DNA of 64,000 nt from Gemmatimonadota bacterium (GTDB lineage Bacteria; Latescibacterota; UBA2968), in assembly GCA_002727195.1 (NCBI GenBank), contig PBWH01000026.1, positions 113,804 through 177,803 on the forward strand, read 5' to 3'. The notes beneath the pieces are model-generated. The model saw nothing but the letters and a program-made list of their open reading frames with translations, did not search any database and was not told the origin of the DNA. This document shows positions 9,571-19,879 of the stretch, in pieces. Numbering within the stretch: position 1 is the first letter of the stretch; each line of letters opens with the position of its first letter. The position numbers were made by a program, and so were the translations under genes.

Positions 9571-11095
9571 CACCCGATCGCTCCTAACGGTCGTCGCCGC
9601 ACTGATAGCTCTGTCTGTCAGCACCGCATCCGCCGACAGCTCGGTCTACCTGAGGGAGGCGAACGACATTCTGGACAAGTGGATCGCCAGGAAGGATGTG
9701 GCCACCAGTCTGATCGCGGATACGGATGGCAAGTGGACGATACGCTCGACGGCGTCACGGCTCTATCCGGCCCTCATCCTTACTGCCCGACTGACCAACC
9801 AAGACCTGTATACCGGGCTCCTTCGCGAGACGCTGGTAGACGAGAGGCGCCTGACTTCGAGGCTCTCTGTCTTCCCTGACGACTACCACCTGAAGAACCA
9901 GGGGTTCGATCGGTCGTCCCGCAACCCACAAGAGATCCTGATCAATGCCGCGACCTATGCGGCTGGTCTGGCGAACATCGCCGCACAGGTCGGGCCCAGC
10001 CCCTGGACAGACCGTCTCAAGGGAATCGTCGATGCCGCCTTTCTGCGAGCAGATGTACAGACGGATTATGCGGAGGGCGCCTTGCCCTCGGACGACCTGC
10101 GCGTCAACGGTCGACTCCTGAAGGTCCTGCCTCTCCTGGCCGAGCTGTATGACGACGAGGGATACCTCTACTATGCCCGCCGCCTCGGGGATGCCTATTG
10201 CGTCAGCATCCTGCCGAAGAACGGTGGTCTTCCTGCTGAACGGTGGAACTTCCAGGACGACAAATCACGGGCACCCTCTCTGATCCTCGAGGATGCCGGA
10301 GTGTCGTTTATCGAAGGGATGGTGGGTCTGTATGCAGTGGAGGCGCGGGATTCTACTGCACGTGCGGATATCTACCGTCCGACACTATCCGTCATGTTCG
10401 ACGTGCTCTTTGACCACGGCTTGAAGCAGAACAGGAGGTTCTACCGACGCCTGCAACCCGATGGAAAGGGCGGTTACTCGATCGACCGGAAACGTGAGAG
10501 CGCCCACACGGCACGCGTGTTCCTCGCCGCACACCACTATGGCATCCTCAGTGGAAATGCGACCTATTCGGATCGTGCGATTCGAGCTCTGTCGGAGTTC
10601 TCGCCTGAATCGGCATGGACGGCTCTGCCGGCAATGATTGAATTCTCTGGAAGCTCGAAAGACGCAGCCAGCTGGGTGGAGTCGGTCAATCTCGCGAAAA
10701 AGGATCGGAATGAAGATGCAGGTGAGCGGCTCGTCGGCCTTCTGGCGATGGCTCACCGATCCGCAGGCGGTGCAAGGATCTCACCATGGCGACAGGACGT
10801 CAGCTTGACCGGCTCACAATCGGCCATGGGACTCACACTGACGGTCAGCGCCACGACACCGTGGGTGGGAAAGCTGGTGTTTCCGCGACAGCTCCATCAG
10901 GCTCTGTTCGTTGGGCTCGGGTTTCCGAACGGCTCGCGAATAGATCCGGACGTTGCACACCGTGTGGAAAACCGAACACTTGGCGCGACAGCCGTATGGT
11001 CCGGATCGCTACTGGTCGGGGGACTTTCCGCCGATATTCGCCAAGACCTGTCCATCTCCGTCTTACCCATACCCTCGGCCCCGACGGCACCCTAG
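9554..11095 (+). CDS. Secreted hypothetical protein, probably alpha/alpha-barrel
   Basis: Signal-peptide-like SLLTVVAALIALSVSTASADS; overlaps the preceding ORF by 17 nt. Confidence 0.65.
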   Translation: MILRIDTRSLLTVVAALIALSVSTASADSSVYLREANDILDKWIARKDVATSLIADTDGKWTIRSTASRLYPALILTARLTNQDLYTGLLRETLVDERRLTSRLSVFPDDYHLKNQGFDRSSRNPQEILINAATYAAGLANIAAQVGPSPWTDRLKGIVDAAFLRADVQTDYAEGALPSDDLRVNGRLLKVLPLLAELYDDEGYLYYARRLGDAYCVSILPKNGGLPAERWNFQDDKSRAPSLILEDAGVSFIEGMVGLYAVEARDSTARADIYRPTLSVMFDVLFDHGLKQNRRFYRRLQPDGKGGYSIDRKRESAHTARVFLAAHHYGILSGNATYSDRAIRALSEFSPESAWTALPAMIEFSGSSKDAASWVESVNLAKKDRNEDAGERLVGLLAMAHRSAGGARISPWRQDVSLTGSQSAMGLTLTVSATTPWVGKLVFPRQLHQALFVGLGFPNGSRIDPDVAHRVENRTLGATAVWSGSLLVGGLSADIRQDLSISVLPIPSAPTAP

Positions 11096-11151
11096 CGACC
11101 TAAGCTGTTGATTTCCTGGACATTGCGACCTACCTGATGTACATAAAAAGC

Positions 11152-11182
11152 GGCGTAACCCCAGCTCAAAGGAGGTTACGCC
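11152..11182 (-). terminator. Intrinsic terminator-like hairpin
   Basis: Perfect 9-bp stem GGCGTAACC/GGTTACGCC with 13-nt loop; read on the minus strand it is followed by gCTTTTTatg. Confidence 0.5.
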
Positions 11183-11539
11183 ACGAAAGAGGCCTTACTG
11201 TGTCACCCTCTTCCACGCTCATGGACCGATTGGGTTCCGTCGGGGTCACTTTTTTCTTTTTGCCCTCGACCTCGTCGATGGCAGAGCGCCAGCGATCGTC
11301 GTTCGGATCGGTTAGGTCGCACGCCCGGATCGACACCTCGACCTCACCAGATGCAGAACACACCCCGATCCTGTTTTCCAGGTCAGAATCCGCCGACTTA
11401 TCGAGCCTGATCAGGTTTATGAATCCACGCCCCGCCGGGTGTTCAAGCAGCTTGGTTCCCTAATTTCCCCGGGCACCGATAGACAGCCACGCTGTTTATC
11501 TCAGTCGCATCTCTTCCATCATTCCGAAGCGATCATAGA

Positions 11540-12483
11540 CTATCGAAATGCGGGATAGATCGGCATGGGTTCGACGTCGCTCCATCTCGTATCGATCTGT
11601 TCTCCCAGCGTGCCGCACGCGTCAGCGATCGCCGGATATCCGTGGGCGCCCGCTGTCCGCTCGAAGATCCGCACCCGCAGAAGGTTACGCTGGCGAAGTG
11701 TTGAAATGCCCCATCGACGGTCTGACTCGAACACATCCGAACACGTGTTGCTTGCGAAACCGACCACCGACGCCGCCACCAGACCGTCATGGAAATGTCG
11801 GTCTTCCGCCGCTTCAGGGATCCCTTCGGCCAGCCGTGACCAGTAGATCCCAACCAGAAGATCCGGCAAATCATCAGGCAAGCGGTTCACGCACCAACAC
11901 GAGGGGACGTGAATCCAGGGGAATGCACCGTCGATCAAGGCATGTCGAATCTCGGCCCATTCGAAATCGAGCAGCCACACCTGAGCATCAAAAACAAGAC
12001 AGTTGTCTGGACAGGAGTCACCAAGGTGTAGACGAGGAACGGGCCAGGGTTGGCGAGCGTCTCGTAACATTTCTCTAGCTCGGACTCCAGGGCGGCAGAC
12101 TCGATCCCCTCTGCCTTCAGGAAATCGCTAAACTTCTGACCCTTTGTGCAATTTTCTGGATTTCTCGCGATCCCAGGGACTGCCTGATCACATCGTAGCG
12201 GTCCGTCTTTCCTGCCGTTGCTGCGTGGAGCAGGAGCCCATAGCTGGGCCCTTTATTATTGTTCGGATCGTAGACCTGGTCCCCATAGGATCCAGCCTGC
12301 TTGACCACCACCTTCTCCTGTGCCTCCAGGTTCCCCCGGTGATCTCCACGCGATGGACAAAGGAGCGGGCGCTCCCCCCAGGGAGTCGGCATCTCCAAGA
12401 GCGATCGCATCACCCCGCTTACGTTTGACGATCTCCTCGGCAATCTCTCGCCAACCCTGATCTTCTTGGTCCGAAACGGACAC
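11540..12483 (-). pseudogene. Aminoglycoside phosphotransferase/choline kinase-like protein, multiply frameshifted
   Basis: Pieces in different frames: SVSDQEDQGWREIAEEIVKRKRGDAI; EKVVVKQAGSYGDQVYDPNNNKGPSYGLL; AEGIESAALESELEKCYETLANPGPFLVYT; GDSCPDNCLVFDAQVWLLDFEWA. Confidence 0.7.
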
Positions 12484-12494
12484 CTCTTTGGCTG

Positions 12495-13538
12495 TTACCT
12501 TGACAGGAACTGTAGACAGACACACCCGGGGATTTCGGTGACGGCTCCCGTCGGGGTGAGTGCCCCCGTTTCTCCGTCGATCCGGAAGCTGGTAGTCTTG
12601 CCACTGTCCTGACCCGCAGAGAGCAGGAATGACCCCGTCGGGTCGATCGCGAAGTTTCTCGGAACCGCCTCCACATCCGTCCTACCGGAAAACATGATCG
12701 CTCCCGTCTCGTCGTCTATCAGGTAGCAGGCGATCGTATTATGTCCCCGGTTGGACCCATACACGAACCTCCCATCCACGTGCACGTGAATGTCCGCAGT
12801 CGAGAAGCCCTGCTCGACCTCGCCCGGAAGGGTGGACATCGTGTTCAGCTCGGTCAACGCCCCGCTGGATGCGTCGTAGCCCAGCGCGGACACCGTGCAC
12901 CCTATCTCGTTGATCAGGTAGGCGTGCTTCCCGTTCGGGTGGAAGTCGAAATGACGCGGCCCGGCCCCGGGCTTCGTATCAAGATCGCTGACTAGACTGA
13001 GCGTACCTGCCTCGATGTCCATCTCGTAAACCAAAACCTTGTCCATCCCCAGATCTGCTACGTAGGCGAACCGGTTCTGCGGGTCAATGTTCACCGAATG
13101 AGCGTGCGGACCCGTCTGGCGGGGCAAGATGCTGGACCCTTCGTGCTGAATCACCTGGCTCGCTTCGTCGAGGCTCCCGTCGGCCTGCAGCGGATACGTC
13201 GCAACCGTTCCGGAGGTGTAGTTCACGACGATCAGGATCTTCCCGGTTGCGTCACACATGAGATGGCAGGGAGCGGCGCCGTGTGAGGACTGCCGGTTCA
13301 GTTCCGTCAGACTCCCGTCGTCTCCGATGGCGTAGGCGGTCACCTGCCCCGGGTCTCCCTCATTCGTCACATACAGCGACTGGCCGTTCGGATGGATCGT
13401 CACAAACGAAGGGCTGTCGGATTCAGCCGGGTCCCCGATCGGGTCCAGCCCACCGTCATCGTCCCGGAAGCGGAAGCCATACGTACCCTTCCCTCCCTTG
13501 TTCTTGTAGGTGCCGGCATAAACAAGAGTCTCAGCCAT
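12495..13538 (-). CDS. pgl: Seven-bladed beta-propeller lactonase (6-phosphogluconolactonase / YbhE family)
   Basis: YAGTYKNKGGKGTYGFR, PSFVTIHPNGQSLYVTNE, QTGPHAHSVNIDPQNRFAYVADLGMDKV, GAGPRHFDFHPNGKHAYLINE, FAIDPTGSFLLSAGQDS. Confidence 0.9.
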   Translation of the reverse strand: MAETLVYAGTYKNKGGKGTYGFRFRDDDGGLDPIGDPAESDSPSFVTIHPNGQSLYVTNEGDPGQVTAYAIGDDGSLTELNRQSSHGAAPCHLMCDATGKILIVVNYTSGTVATYPLQADGSLDEASQVIQHEGSSILPRQTGPHAHSVNIDPQNRFAYVADLGMDKVLVYEMDIEAGTLSLVSDLDTKPGAGPRHFDFHPNGKHAYLINEIGCTVSALGYDASSGALTELNTMSTLPGEVEQGFSTADIHVHVDGRFVYGSNRGHNTIACYLIDDETGAIMFSGRTDVEAVPRNFAIDPTGSFLLSAGQDSGKTTSFRIDGETGALTPTGAVTEIPGCVCLQFLSR

Positions 13539-13559
13539 GGTGCTTCTCCAGTTGAGGCG

Positions 13560-14243
13560 TTAAAGAATGTCGTTTCCGAGATGCATGCGGTCGTTGAAGG
13601 ACGTCAGGGACCAAGCCCAGTGCCCAGCGAGCGGGACGGTCCGAATGGGACAGAGGCCACCATATCCGAGTGACATCTTCTCATAGATCCAGGGAAACAG
13701 GGTTAACCCCACCAGATGGCAAAGAATCGTAACGATGGTGCCGATGTGCGAAACCATCAGAATATGTGCCGGGCCGTCGGGTTCGGAATACAGGCGGTTG
13801 TCACACATGTCCGCAACGGGTCGTGTGTTGAACGTCTCGGCCAGCAGCCCGTCCACACCGGACTCTACGCGACTGAACAACGCCCGGTAATTTCCCTCCC
13901 CATCCGGCCCTCTCCACCAACCTTCCAACGGTCTTGCCCGGTAGCGTCGGAAGAAAGATTCGATCTCCGACCACGACGTGCCGGTCATCGGTGGCCGATC
14001 GAGCTCACGGGTCCAGTCGAGGACTTTGGGCTCCTGGCCCAGTCTCTCGGCAACAGGAGCAACTGTCTCACAAGCTCTGGCAAGAGGGCTCACATAGAAA
14101 CGCGTCACGCGATGCTCGGCATAGGCCTGCCCGAGTCGTTCCGCGTGGGCTTGCCCGAGTTCAGACAGTGAAGGGTCGGCGACGCCGACACCATAGGGCG
14201 CCCAATCCGGCTCCGCGAGCTGGACGAGATCGAGTATAAGCAC
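13560..14243 (-). CDS. Histidine phosphatase superfamily protein with altered RHG motif
   Basis: LILDLVQLAEPDW...DPSLSELGQAHAERLG, FYVSPLARACETVAPVAERLG, ILMVSHIGTIVTIL; QLA stands where RHG/RHA is expected. Confidence 0.7.
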   Translation of the reverse strand: MLILDLVQLAEPDWAPYGVGVADPSLSELGQAHAERLGQAYAEHRVTRFYVSPLARACETVAPVAERLGQEPKVLDWTRELDRPPMTGTSWSEIESFFRRYRARPLEGWWRGPDGEGNYRALFSRVESGVDGLLAETFNTRPVADMCDNRLYSEPDGPAHILMVSHIGTIVTILCHLVGLTLFPWIYEKMSLGYGGLCPIRTVPLAGHWAWSLTSFNDRMHLGNDIL

Positions 14244-14250
14244 CGTTCGC

Positions 14251-16149
14251 TCATCCTTTGACCAGCCATCGTTCGTCGAAAAATCCTGCGTCGACCACGC
14301 CTGCGTCCGGCCGGTCCAACGCCGGGACAATTACATCCAGGATCGCCCAGTCCGGAAGCTTCGGTGTCTGAGTCGAGTTACTCAGGCTTCCATTGGGCGC
14401 AAACGTAAACCCACTGTTGATGACGACGTAGCGGGAAGGATTCAGCGGGTTCGGGTAGATCAAGACCGGGACGTGCTGATCGGCGCTGAACGCGGCCTTA
14501 CCGATACGCATGTCGCTCGTATCCCAGCTGAACGGCAGTCGGTCAACGATGTCGGTCAGCACAGCATTGCTCGCCGGATCACCCCACACAACGAGATGAT
14601 GGGAATGGATATCGTCGTCGGTCACATCCTGGTCTGACTTGACGAGCGCATCTCCCCTGAACTGCGTCTTCCACTGGTAGAGCGCGTCGCCCAGTTCATC
14701 GTCGATCCAGGTCGAGATCTGGCTACCCATCATCGGCTTGCCTGTTGGCCGGACCATCAGAAACCGTCCCATGAAGGCATCATCGATCGGGCCCTGCAGG
14801 CCGTGGAGCTTACGAAGCCCCGAAGGGCGCCCTACCCGCCACACGCCCTCAGCCAACTGGAGATGCAGACTCCACGCCTCGTCAGTTCGGACAACGGGTC
14901 CGGAAATGAATGTGCCATCAATGGTCACACCTGGTGCGGTTCCTGGCGTGAAGGGACAATCATGTTCCCCAAACTCGATTGACAGGGCAGAGGCGTTGGT
15001 GGTGGCCAGTTCGAGTGTTTGGTCACTTATGTCCGCCTTGACATCAGCTCGTTCCCAATGCTCGATCAATCCCGTCACGCGTAGCCAATTCGACCGATCA
15101 TATTTCAACGTGTAGGTCGTGAAGTGAACGGACGCAGGGGCACGGACGAGACCTCGATCGACCAGCGGCATCAAGCGACGTTCGATCTCGTCCTTCGACG
15201 CATCGTCATAGGCATGGCCCATTCCTTTTCCGATGATGTGTGGAATCTCCACGCCCTCAGCCGCCGCGTGCTCAATCATGATGTCGGCCGCCTGCATCTG
15301 CTTGTCGATCTCGCCGCTGTAAGCGATCGTCGGGCACTGGTTCAGGTTCCCGGCATACTTGGTCGCATCATACATGCCCCACAGCTTCTGCTCCCACCAC
15401 GGCGGCTGAACCTCCTTCTCGGCCACGTTCTGATAGATGGCGGTCTCGGCGAACCCCGCGCCCGGCGTCGCAGCCACCCAGCGATCGGGATAGTGCGTCG
15501 ATAGGTGCCACGTCGCTGCGCCCCCCATCGAGAAGCCCCGCATCAGGACACGGTCGTCATCTATCGCATACTGTGCTTTCGCGTGACCAAGCGCTTCGAA
15601 GGTGTCCACCTCGCCCGCAAACTTCATCGCATTGCAGTAGCGACCATAGGTATGCAGGACAAAGGTATCTTCGGGCGTGAATCGCCCAGGCTCGTTCAGC
15701 CGTTCGACCAGAAAGCGCAACTCGCTCAACTTCGCGTTCCGACCGTGATGCCAGATGTCGAGTCTGCGGACACGATCAGGATCAGTGCCATAGGTGTCAG
15801 GGACGACCAATCCATAGGGCTGGATCGAATCATCCAGGCTCGACCGGTATCCACGGACAACGAGACCCGATGCCTCCGTCCAGGGGGAACGATCGTCGGC
15901 CAGTGACCTTGCCCGCTCGATCCCCTGCGCTATCAAGTCTGCACCCTTTGCGACATCTTCCTCATCGTAGAAGATGTCTTGATCGAGCGCGTAGCGAGCG
16001 GCATTGTAGAAGATGATGATATCCGCTATCAGTTGGTGGTCACGAAGCCCGTCTATGAGCCCACCTAGTTCTTCGACTGATGCTTCGAGAGACGCGCGTT
16101 CGTCAGCAGACACCTCAATTCCTTTTTCCGGTGCGATTCGGTTCGGCAT
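14251..16149 (-). CDS. Alpha/beta hydrolase, prolyl-oligopeptidase-like
   Basis: YGLVVPDTYG, DIWHHGRNAK, RVLMRGFSMGGAATWHLSTHYPDRW nucleophile elbow, GMGHAYDD. Confidence 0.8.
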   Translation of the reverse strand: MPNRIAPEKGIEVSADERASLEASVEELGGLIDGLRDHQLIADIIIFYNAARYALDQDIFYDEEDVAKGADLIAQGIERARSLADDRSPWTEASGLVVRGYRSSLDDSIQPYGLVVPDTYGTDPDRVRRLDIWHHGRNAKLSELRFLVERLNEPGRFTPEDTFVLHTYGRYCNAMKFAGEVDTFEALGHAKAQYAIDDDRVLMRGFSMGGAATWHLSTHYPDRWVAATPGAGFAETAIYQNVAEKEVQPPWWEQKLWGMYDATKYAGNLNQCPTIAYSGEIDKQMQAADIMIEHAAAEGVEIPHIIGKGMGHAYDDASKDEIERRLMPLVDRGLVRAPASVHFTTYTLKYDRSNWLRVTGLIEHWERADVKADISDQTLELATTNASALSIEFGEHDCPFTPGTAPGVTIDGTFISGPVVRTDEAWSLHLQLAEGVWRVGRPSGLRKLHGLQGPIDDAFMGRFLMVRPTGKPMMGSQISTWIDDELGDALYQWKTQFRGDALVKSDQDVTDDDIHSHHLVVWGDPASNAVLTDIVDRLPFSWDTSDMRIGKAAFSADQHVPVLIYPNPLNPSRYVVINSGFTFAPNGSLSNSTQTPKLPDWAILDVIVPALDRPDAGVVDAGFFDERWLVKG

Positions 16150-17001
16150 CAAACAGCCTCCAATATTCCTTCAGCCTGCTGGTCGAGCGGCACACCCAGC
16201 CCCGGCCCCGTCGGCACAGTCAGGCTATCAACAGTCAGCTCCAAGGCGTCTCCTTTCAGCCACCCCGCAAGCAATTACCTGCCATTCAGTGCGAGGGGTT
16301 TGTCGATCCCGCCACAGCTGTAGAGATGCAGGGCGACGGCCAGCGACAGATCCGGATCGGTCAGTCCGGACCCCAGAACCATCATTCCTTCATCCCGAAG
16401 CCGACGGATGATCTGCCACGACGGGTAGATCCCTGCGTTACGGCACCAGCTTCATTGCGATCCCGTCAAGCACGTCCAGGGCGATGAATTCCTCCACCTC
16501 GTCAATGGACGGAATACCTTCATCCATCAGCATAGGCAGAGCACCGTTTCGCTTCAAGGCCTGGTATCCACGGATCGCGCTCTGGGGAAGGGGTCCAGGA
16601 CATCCACACCGGCATCAGCAAGCTTGGGCATCACCTCGAGTGCGGTGTCGATGTCGTACCCGGTGTTCGCATCGGCCCATAGAAACGCATCGGGGGCGAT
16701 AATTGACCGAACCATCTTCGCCAGTTCCAGGTCTTACTCGGCCGTCTGAGAGGCGAGGCCCACGGAGTCGTGGAACTGATGAGGCGTGGCGATGATGGTT
16801 GCGTCGAGATCTGTAACGGATAGCATCGCCTCGCAGTCGGTCCAGACGTCACCGCCGGATTCGAAGGCGATCTCTTTCGTAGCATCCTCGTTGAGGTCGA
16901 CGATGGCGATGACTTCGCCGTGGTCGGATGTGGCAACCTCTTTGGCGAGTCCTCAGCCTCGTCCGTTGAGGCCGACGACTGCGAATTTAAGTTTGACCAT
17001 G
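16149..17001 (-). pseudogene. Chimeric remnant: Gfo/Idh N-terminus joined to enolase-superfamily C-terminus
   Basis: MVKLKFAVVGLNGRG*GLAKEVATSDHGEVIAIVDLNEDATKEIA...ATIIATPHQFHDSVGLASQTAE*DLELAKMVRSIIAPDAFLWADANTGYDIDTALEVMPKLADAGVDVLD(frameshift)...MDEGIPSIDEVEEFIALDVLDGIAMKL...SCGGIDKPLALNG. Confidence 0.75.
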
Positions 17002-17163
17002 GGATTACCGTTTGTGTTGGGGCACCTAACTGGCGCCGAGAGTGACGAGCGACTGTACAGCTCTCGAATCGCGGCGCGTCTTGACCCGACGGGTTGTTTT
17101 CCAGGGGCTGTCGCCCCTGGCTATCGAACGACGCCCCTTTGGGGCTTCAAAGCCCGGTGTTCG

Positions 17164-18654
17164 CTACAGATAGTCGAGGGGTTTGCCTTTTCCGTTTCGG
17201 CCGCCGCCGTGGAGGCCGGCGTCGTCGGGGGTGGGCCAGCGCATCGAGTATTGCTGTCCGACTTCACGTTTGTAGCCGGAGTTCCAGTAGTTGCTGGCAG
17301 CCATCCAGTCGAGCACGCGGATCAGGAGCTGCTGTTTGATCTCCACGTGTCCGGAATTGTCCCAGAGGTTGTGGAGCTCGTTGGGATCGGACTCGAGATC
17401 GTAGAGTTCTCCGGCTTCCTGCCCAATGTAGTAGACCAGCTTGTGAGTCTGGGTCCTGAACATGATCTGGTAGTTGTCCTCACAGCACACGTAGTCTCGT
17501 GGGGTGACATCGTCACCCGTGAGGTATCCACCGATCGAGCGACCTTCCATATACGTCGGCACGTCCAGTCCGGCAGCTTCCAGGATGGTGGGCCCCAGGT
17601 CCATGAGTGACACGAGATCAGAGACGGTCGCCGGCTTCCCGACGGTCTGCTGGGTCCGGACAATCAGCGGGATGTGCACGATCGGGTCGTACATCAGCCA
17701 CTTGTAGGCCAGCTTGTGGTCGCCGAGCAGCTCGCCGTGGTCGGAGCAGAAGATCACGATACTGTTGTCCAGGTACCCCCTCGCTTCCAGTGCGTCCATC
17801 ACGCGTCCGACCTGCTCATCTACGGTCGTGATGTTCGCGTAATAGTGCCGGCGCATCCGGGCGATGTCGTCCTCGTCCGCGCTCGCGATGTCGATCTGCG
17901 ACTCGTGAGCCGTGTTCGCGTAGAAGTGCTGGTGTGCAAGGTGTTGAGGCGGTTTCTCGTCCAGCTCCCCTTCTCGGATTATGCGAGACGGCACCTCGCG
18001 ATCGTCGTACATCTCCAGGTGTCTGGGCAGCGGGTCCCAGGGCTCGTGCGGTCCGGTGAACCCGACCTCAAGGAACAGCGGCTTCTGGCTCTGGTTGGTC
18101 TCGATCCAGCGAACGGCCGAGTTTCCGATGAACACGTCGCTGTGATACTGTTCCTCCTCGTGCCAGACAACACCCTGGTACTTCTGGAGCCAATCCGGGT
18201 CGGTCTGGTTGCGATCGTTTGGCCGGGTCACACCGTGGAGTGTCATGTACTTGCCCCAGTCGTCGTCGGCATTCCCTGATGCGTGTGTCTTGTTCGTCGG
18301 GTTCTCGACCACGATCCGATCGTGGAAGCCGCCGGGGATATCCCGAGGGGTGAAGTGCATCTTACCGATGTTCGCGCAGTGGTAGCCCGCGTCAGCCAGG
18401 TCCTGCACCCAACACCTGTGATTTTGCCAGTTCTGGAAGCTGTAAACACCAGTGTTGTGCGGATACATCCCGGTGAAGATTGCGGCGCGTGAGGCCACGC
18501 AGGTTGCACCCGGGCAATACGACTGGGTGAACGAGATCCCGTTCTGGGCCAGCTTGTCGATGTTAGGGGTAATCACGTGGTCGTAACCCCACCCACCCAC
18601 GGTGTCGAAGCGTTGCTGGTCGGTAATAATGAGTATGATGTTCGGTTGTTTCAT
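17164..18654 (-). CDS. Sulfatase (alkaline phosphatase superfamily)
   Basis: NIILIITDQQRFDTVGGWGYDHVITPNIDKLAQNGISFTQSYCPGATCVASRAAIFTGMYPHNTG; SDHGELLGDHKLAYKW. Confidence 0.93.
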   Translation of the reverse strand: MKQPNIILIITDQQRFDTVGGWGYDHVITPNIDKLAQNGISFTQSYCPGATCVASRAAIFTGMYPHNTGVYSFQNWQNHRCWVQDLADAGYHCANIGKMHFTPRDIPGGFHDRIVVENPTNKTHASGNADDDWGKYMTLHGVTRPNDRNQTDPDWLQKYQGVVWHEEEQYHSDVFIGNSAVRWIETNQSQKPLFLEVGFTGPHEPWDPLPRHLEMYDDREVPSRIIREGELDEKPPQHLAHQHFYANTAHESQIDIASADEDDIARMRRHYYANITTVDEQVGRVMDALEARGYLDNSIVIFCSDHGELLGDHKLAYKWLMYDPIVHIPLIVRTQQTVGKPATVSDLVSLMDLGPTILEAAGLDVPTYMEGRSIGGYLTGDDVTPRDYVCCEDNYQIMFRTQTHKLVYYIGQEAGELYDLESDPNELHNLWDNSGHVEIKQQLLIRVLDWMAASNYWNSGYKREVGQQYSMRWPTPDDAGLHGGGRNGKGKPLDYL

Positions 18655-18669
18655 GGTCCCGTAGCCACC

Positions 18670-18720
18670 GTCACACTGAGCCTCTAGACTCCGCTCGAGA
18701 CAGGCTCACGTCGAAGTGTA
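18670..18720. repeat. Long class A stem-loop repeat
   Basis: gtcacactgag...cgtcgaagtgta; its reverse complement starts tacacttcgac and ends ctcagtgtgac, like 3645-3673. Confidence 0.45.
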
Positions 18721-18751
18721 CCCCCGGGAATGCGGGGGGTCGGTCCTAAAG

Positions 18752-18794
18752 CAACTTGGTCGCCATTCAACTCGCGCTAAGGATGACCAAGTTG
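18752..18794. repeat. Perfect 10-bp inverted repeat
   Basis: CAACTTGGTC (18752-18761) and GACCAAGTTG (18785-18794), 23-nt loop. Confidence 0.6.
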
Positions 18795-18820
18795 AGCGTA
18801 TCCCCTACCAGATTCCCAGA

Positions 18821-19879
18821 TCACTCGTTCCAAACCGCCGGATCCAGTCCCAGCTCTCTTGCCTCCACGCCGATCTGGTCCCAGGTGGTGTCGTCGACCT
18901 TGATGCCTTCTGCCTCCACGCGGACGGCGTTGCGATATTCTGGCTCACCGGGGATCAGGATTTCTTCGAAGCCTGGGGCGACGCGGCTGGACTTCACGTG
19001 CGAGATCAGTGATTCGAATTCGTCGTAGTATTCGTTCAGGTCGGCGAAGTGTTCGATGTTGTAGACGTTCAGGAGTACGCCGTTGCTGATCATCGTCCGG
19101 GAGCCGTTGGCGCATCCCAGGCCACTCAGCAGGCCGCCCAGAACTTCGACCATCAGACTGAGCCCCGTTCCTTTGTGCGCAACCACACCGCCCAACGGGA
19201 GGATTGCGCCAGGTGGATCCCCTTTGAAGTCGTTCGGGTCGTTCGAAGGATTGCCATCGTGATCGATGATCCAGCCGTCCGGGATCTTGTCTCCCTTGTT
19301 CAAGGCGACGCGGATCTTGCCCTCGGCCACGACCGATGTGGTCATGTCGACCATCAGGGGCTCGTGATCCCTTCTGGGGGCGCCGAAGGCCAGGGGATTC
19401 GTACTCAGCTTGCCGTCCAGCCCGCCGAACGGGGCGATCTGGTAGCCGAGATTACCCGCATTCACGAACACCTGTCCTACGAAGCCCTGCTTGGCTGCCA
19501 TCAACGGGTATGCGCCAACCCTCCCCACGTGGCTCGTGTTCCTCAGCGCCACTGTCGCCACGCCATACTGCTTCGCCTTCTCGATCGCCAACTCAGTCGC
19601 GAAGGTGGCTCCGACCTGTCCCATCGCTCCACCGGCGTCTACCAACGCCGCCGCCGGATGGTCTCGGACGATCTCCGGTTTCGCACTCGGGCTGAACCGT
19701 CCTTCACGGATAGCTCGCAGATACTCGTAGAATCGGATCGCGCCGTGGGAATCGTGTCCGAACAGGTTGGACTCTACGAGATGGTCAACGACAGCGTGCG
19801 TGTCGACCTCAGAGCAGCCGGCGGCACCAAACAGGTCGTAGCCGATTTCCCTCAGGCGTTTGGGTGTAAACCTTGGCAC
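18821..19879 (-). CDS. Ldh2/MDH2-type malate/L-lactate dehydrogenase family oxidoreductase
   Basis: VPRFTPKRLREIGYDLFGAAGCSEVDTHAVVDHLVESNLFGHDSHG, NTSHVGRVGAYPL, PFGGLDGKLSTNPLAFGAPR; GTG start chosen at 19879, so the 677-aa ORF in the track is over-extended. Confidence 0.9.
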   Translation of the reverse strand: MPRFTPKRLREIGYDLFGAAGCSEVDTHAVVDHLVESNLFGHDSHGAIRFYEYLRAIREGRFSPSAKPEIVRDHPAAALVDAGGAMGQVGATFATELAIEKAKQYGVATVALRNTSHVGRVGAYPLMAAKQGFVGQVFVNAGNLGYQIAPFGGLDGKLSTNPLAFGAPRRDHEPLMVDMTTSVVAEGKIRVALNKGDKIPDGWIIDHDGNPSNDPNDFKGDPPGAILPLGGVVAHKGTGLSLMVEVLGGLLSGLGCANGSRTMISNGVLLNVYNIEHFADLNEYYDEFESLISHVKSSRVAPGFEEILIPGEPEYRNAVRVEAEGIKVDDTTWDQIGVEARELGLDPAVWNE

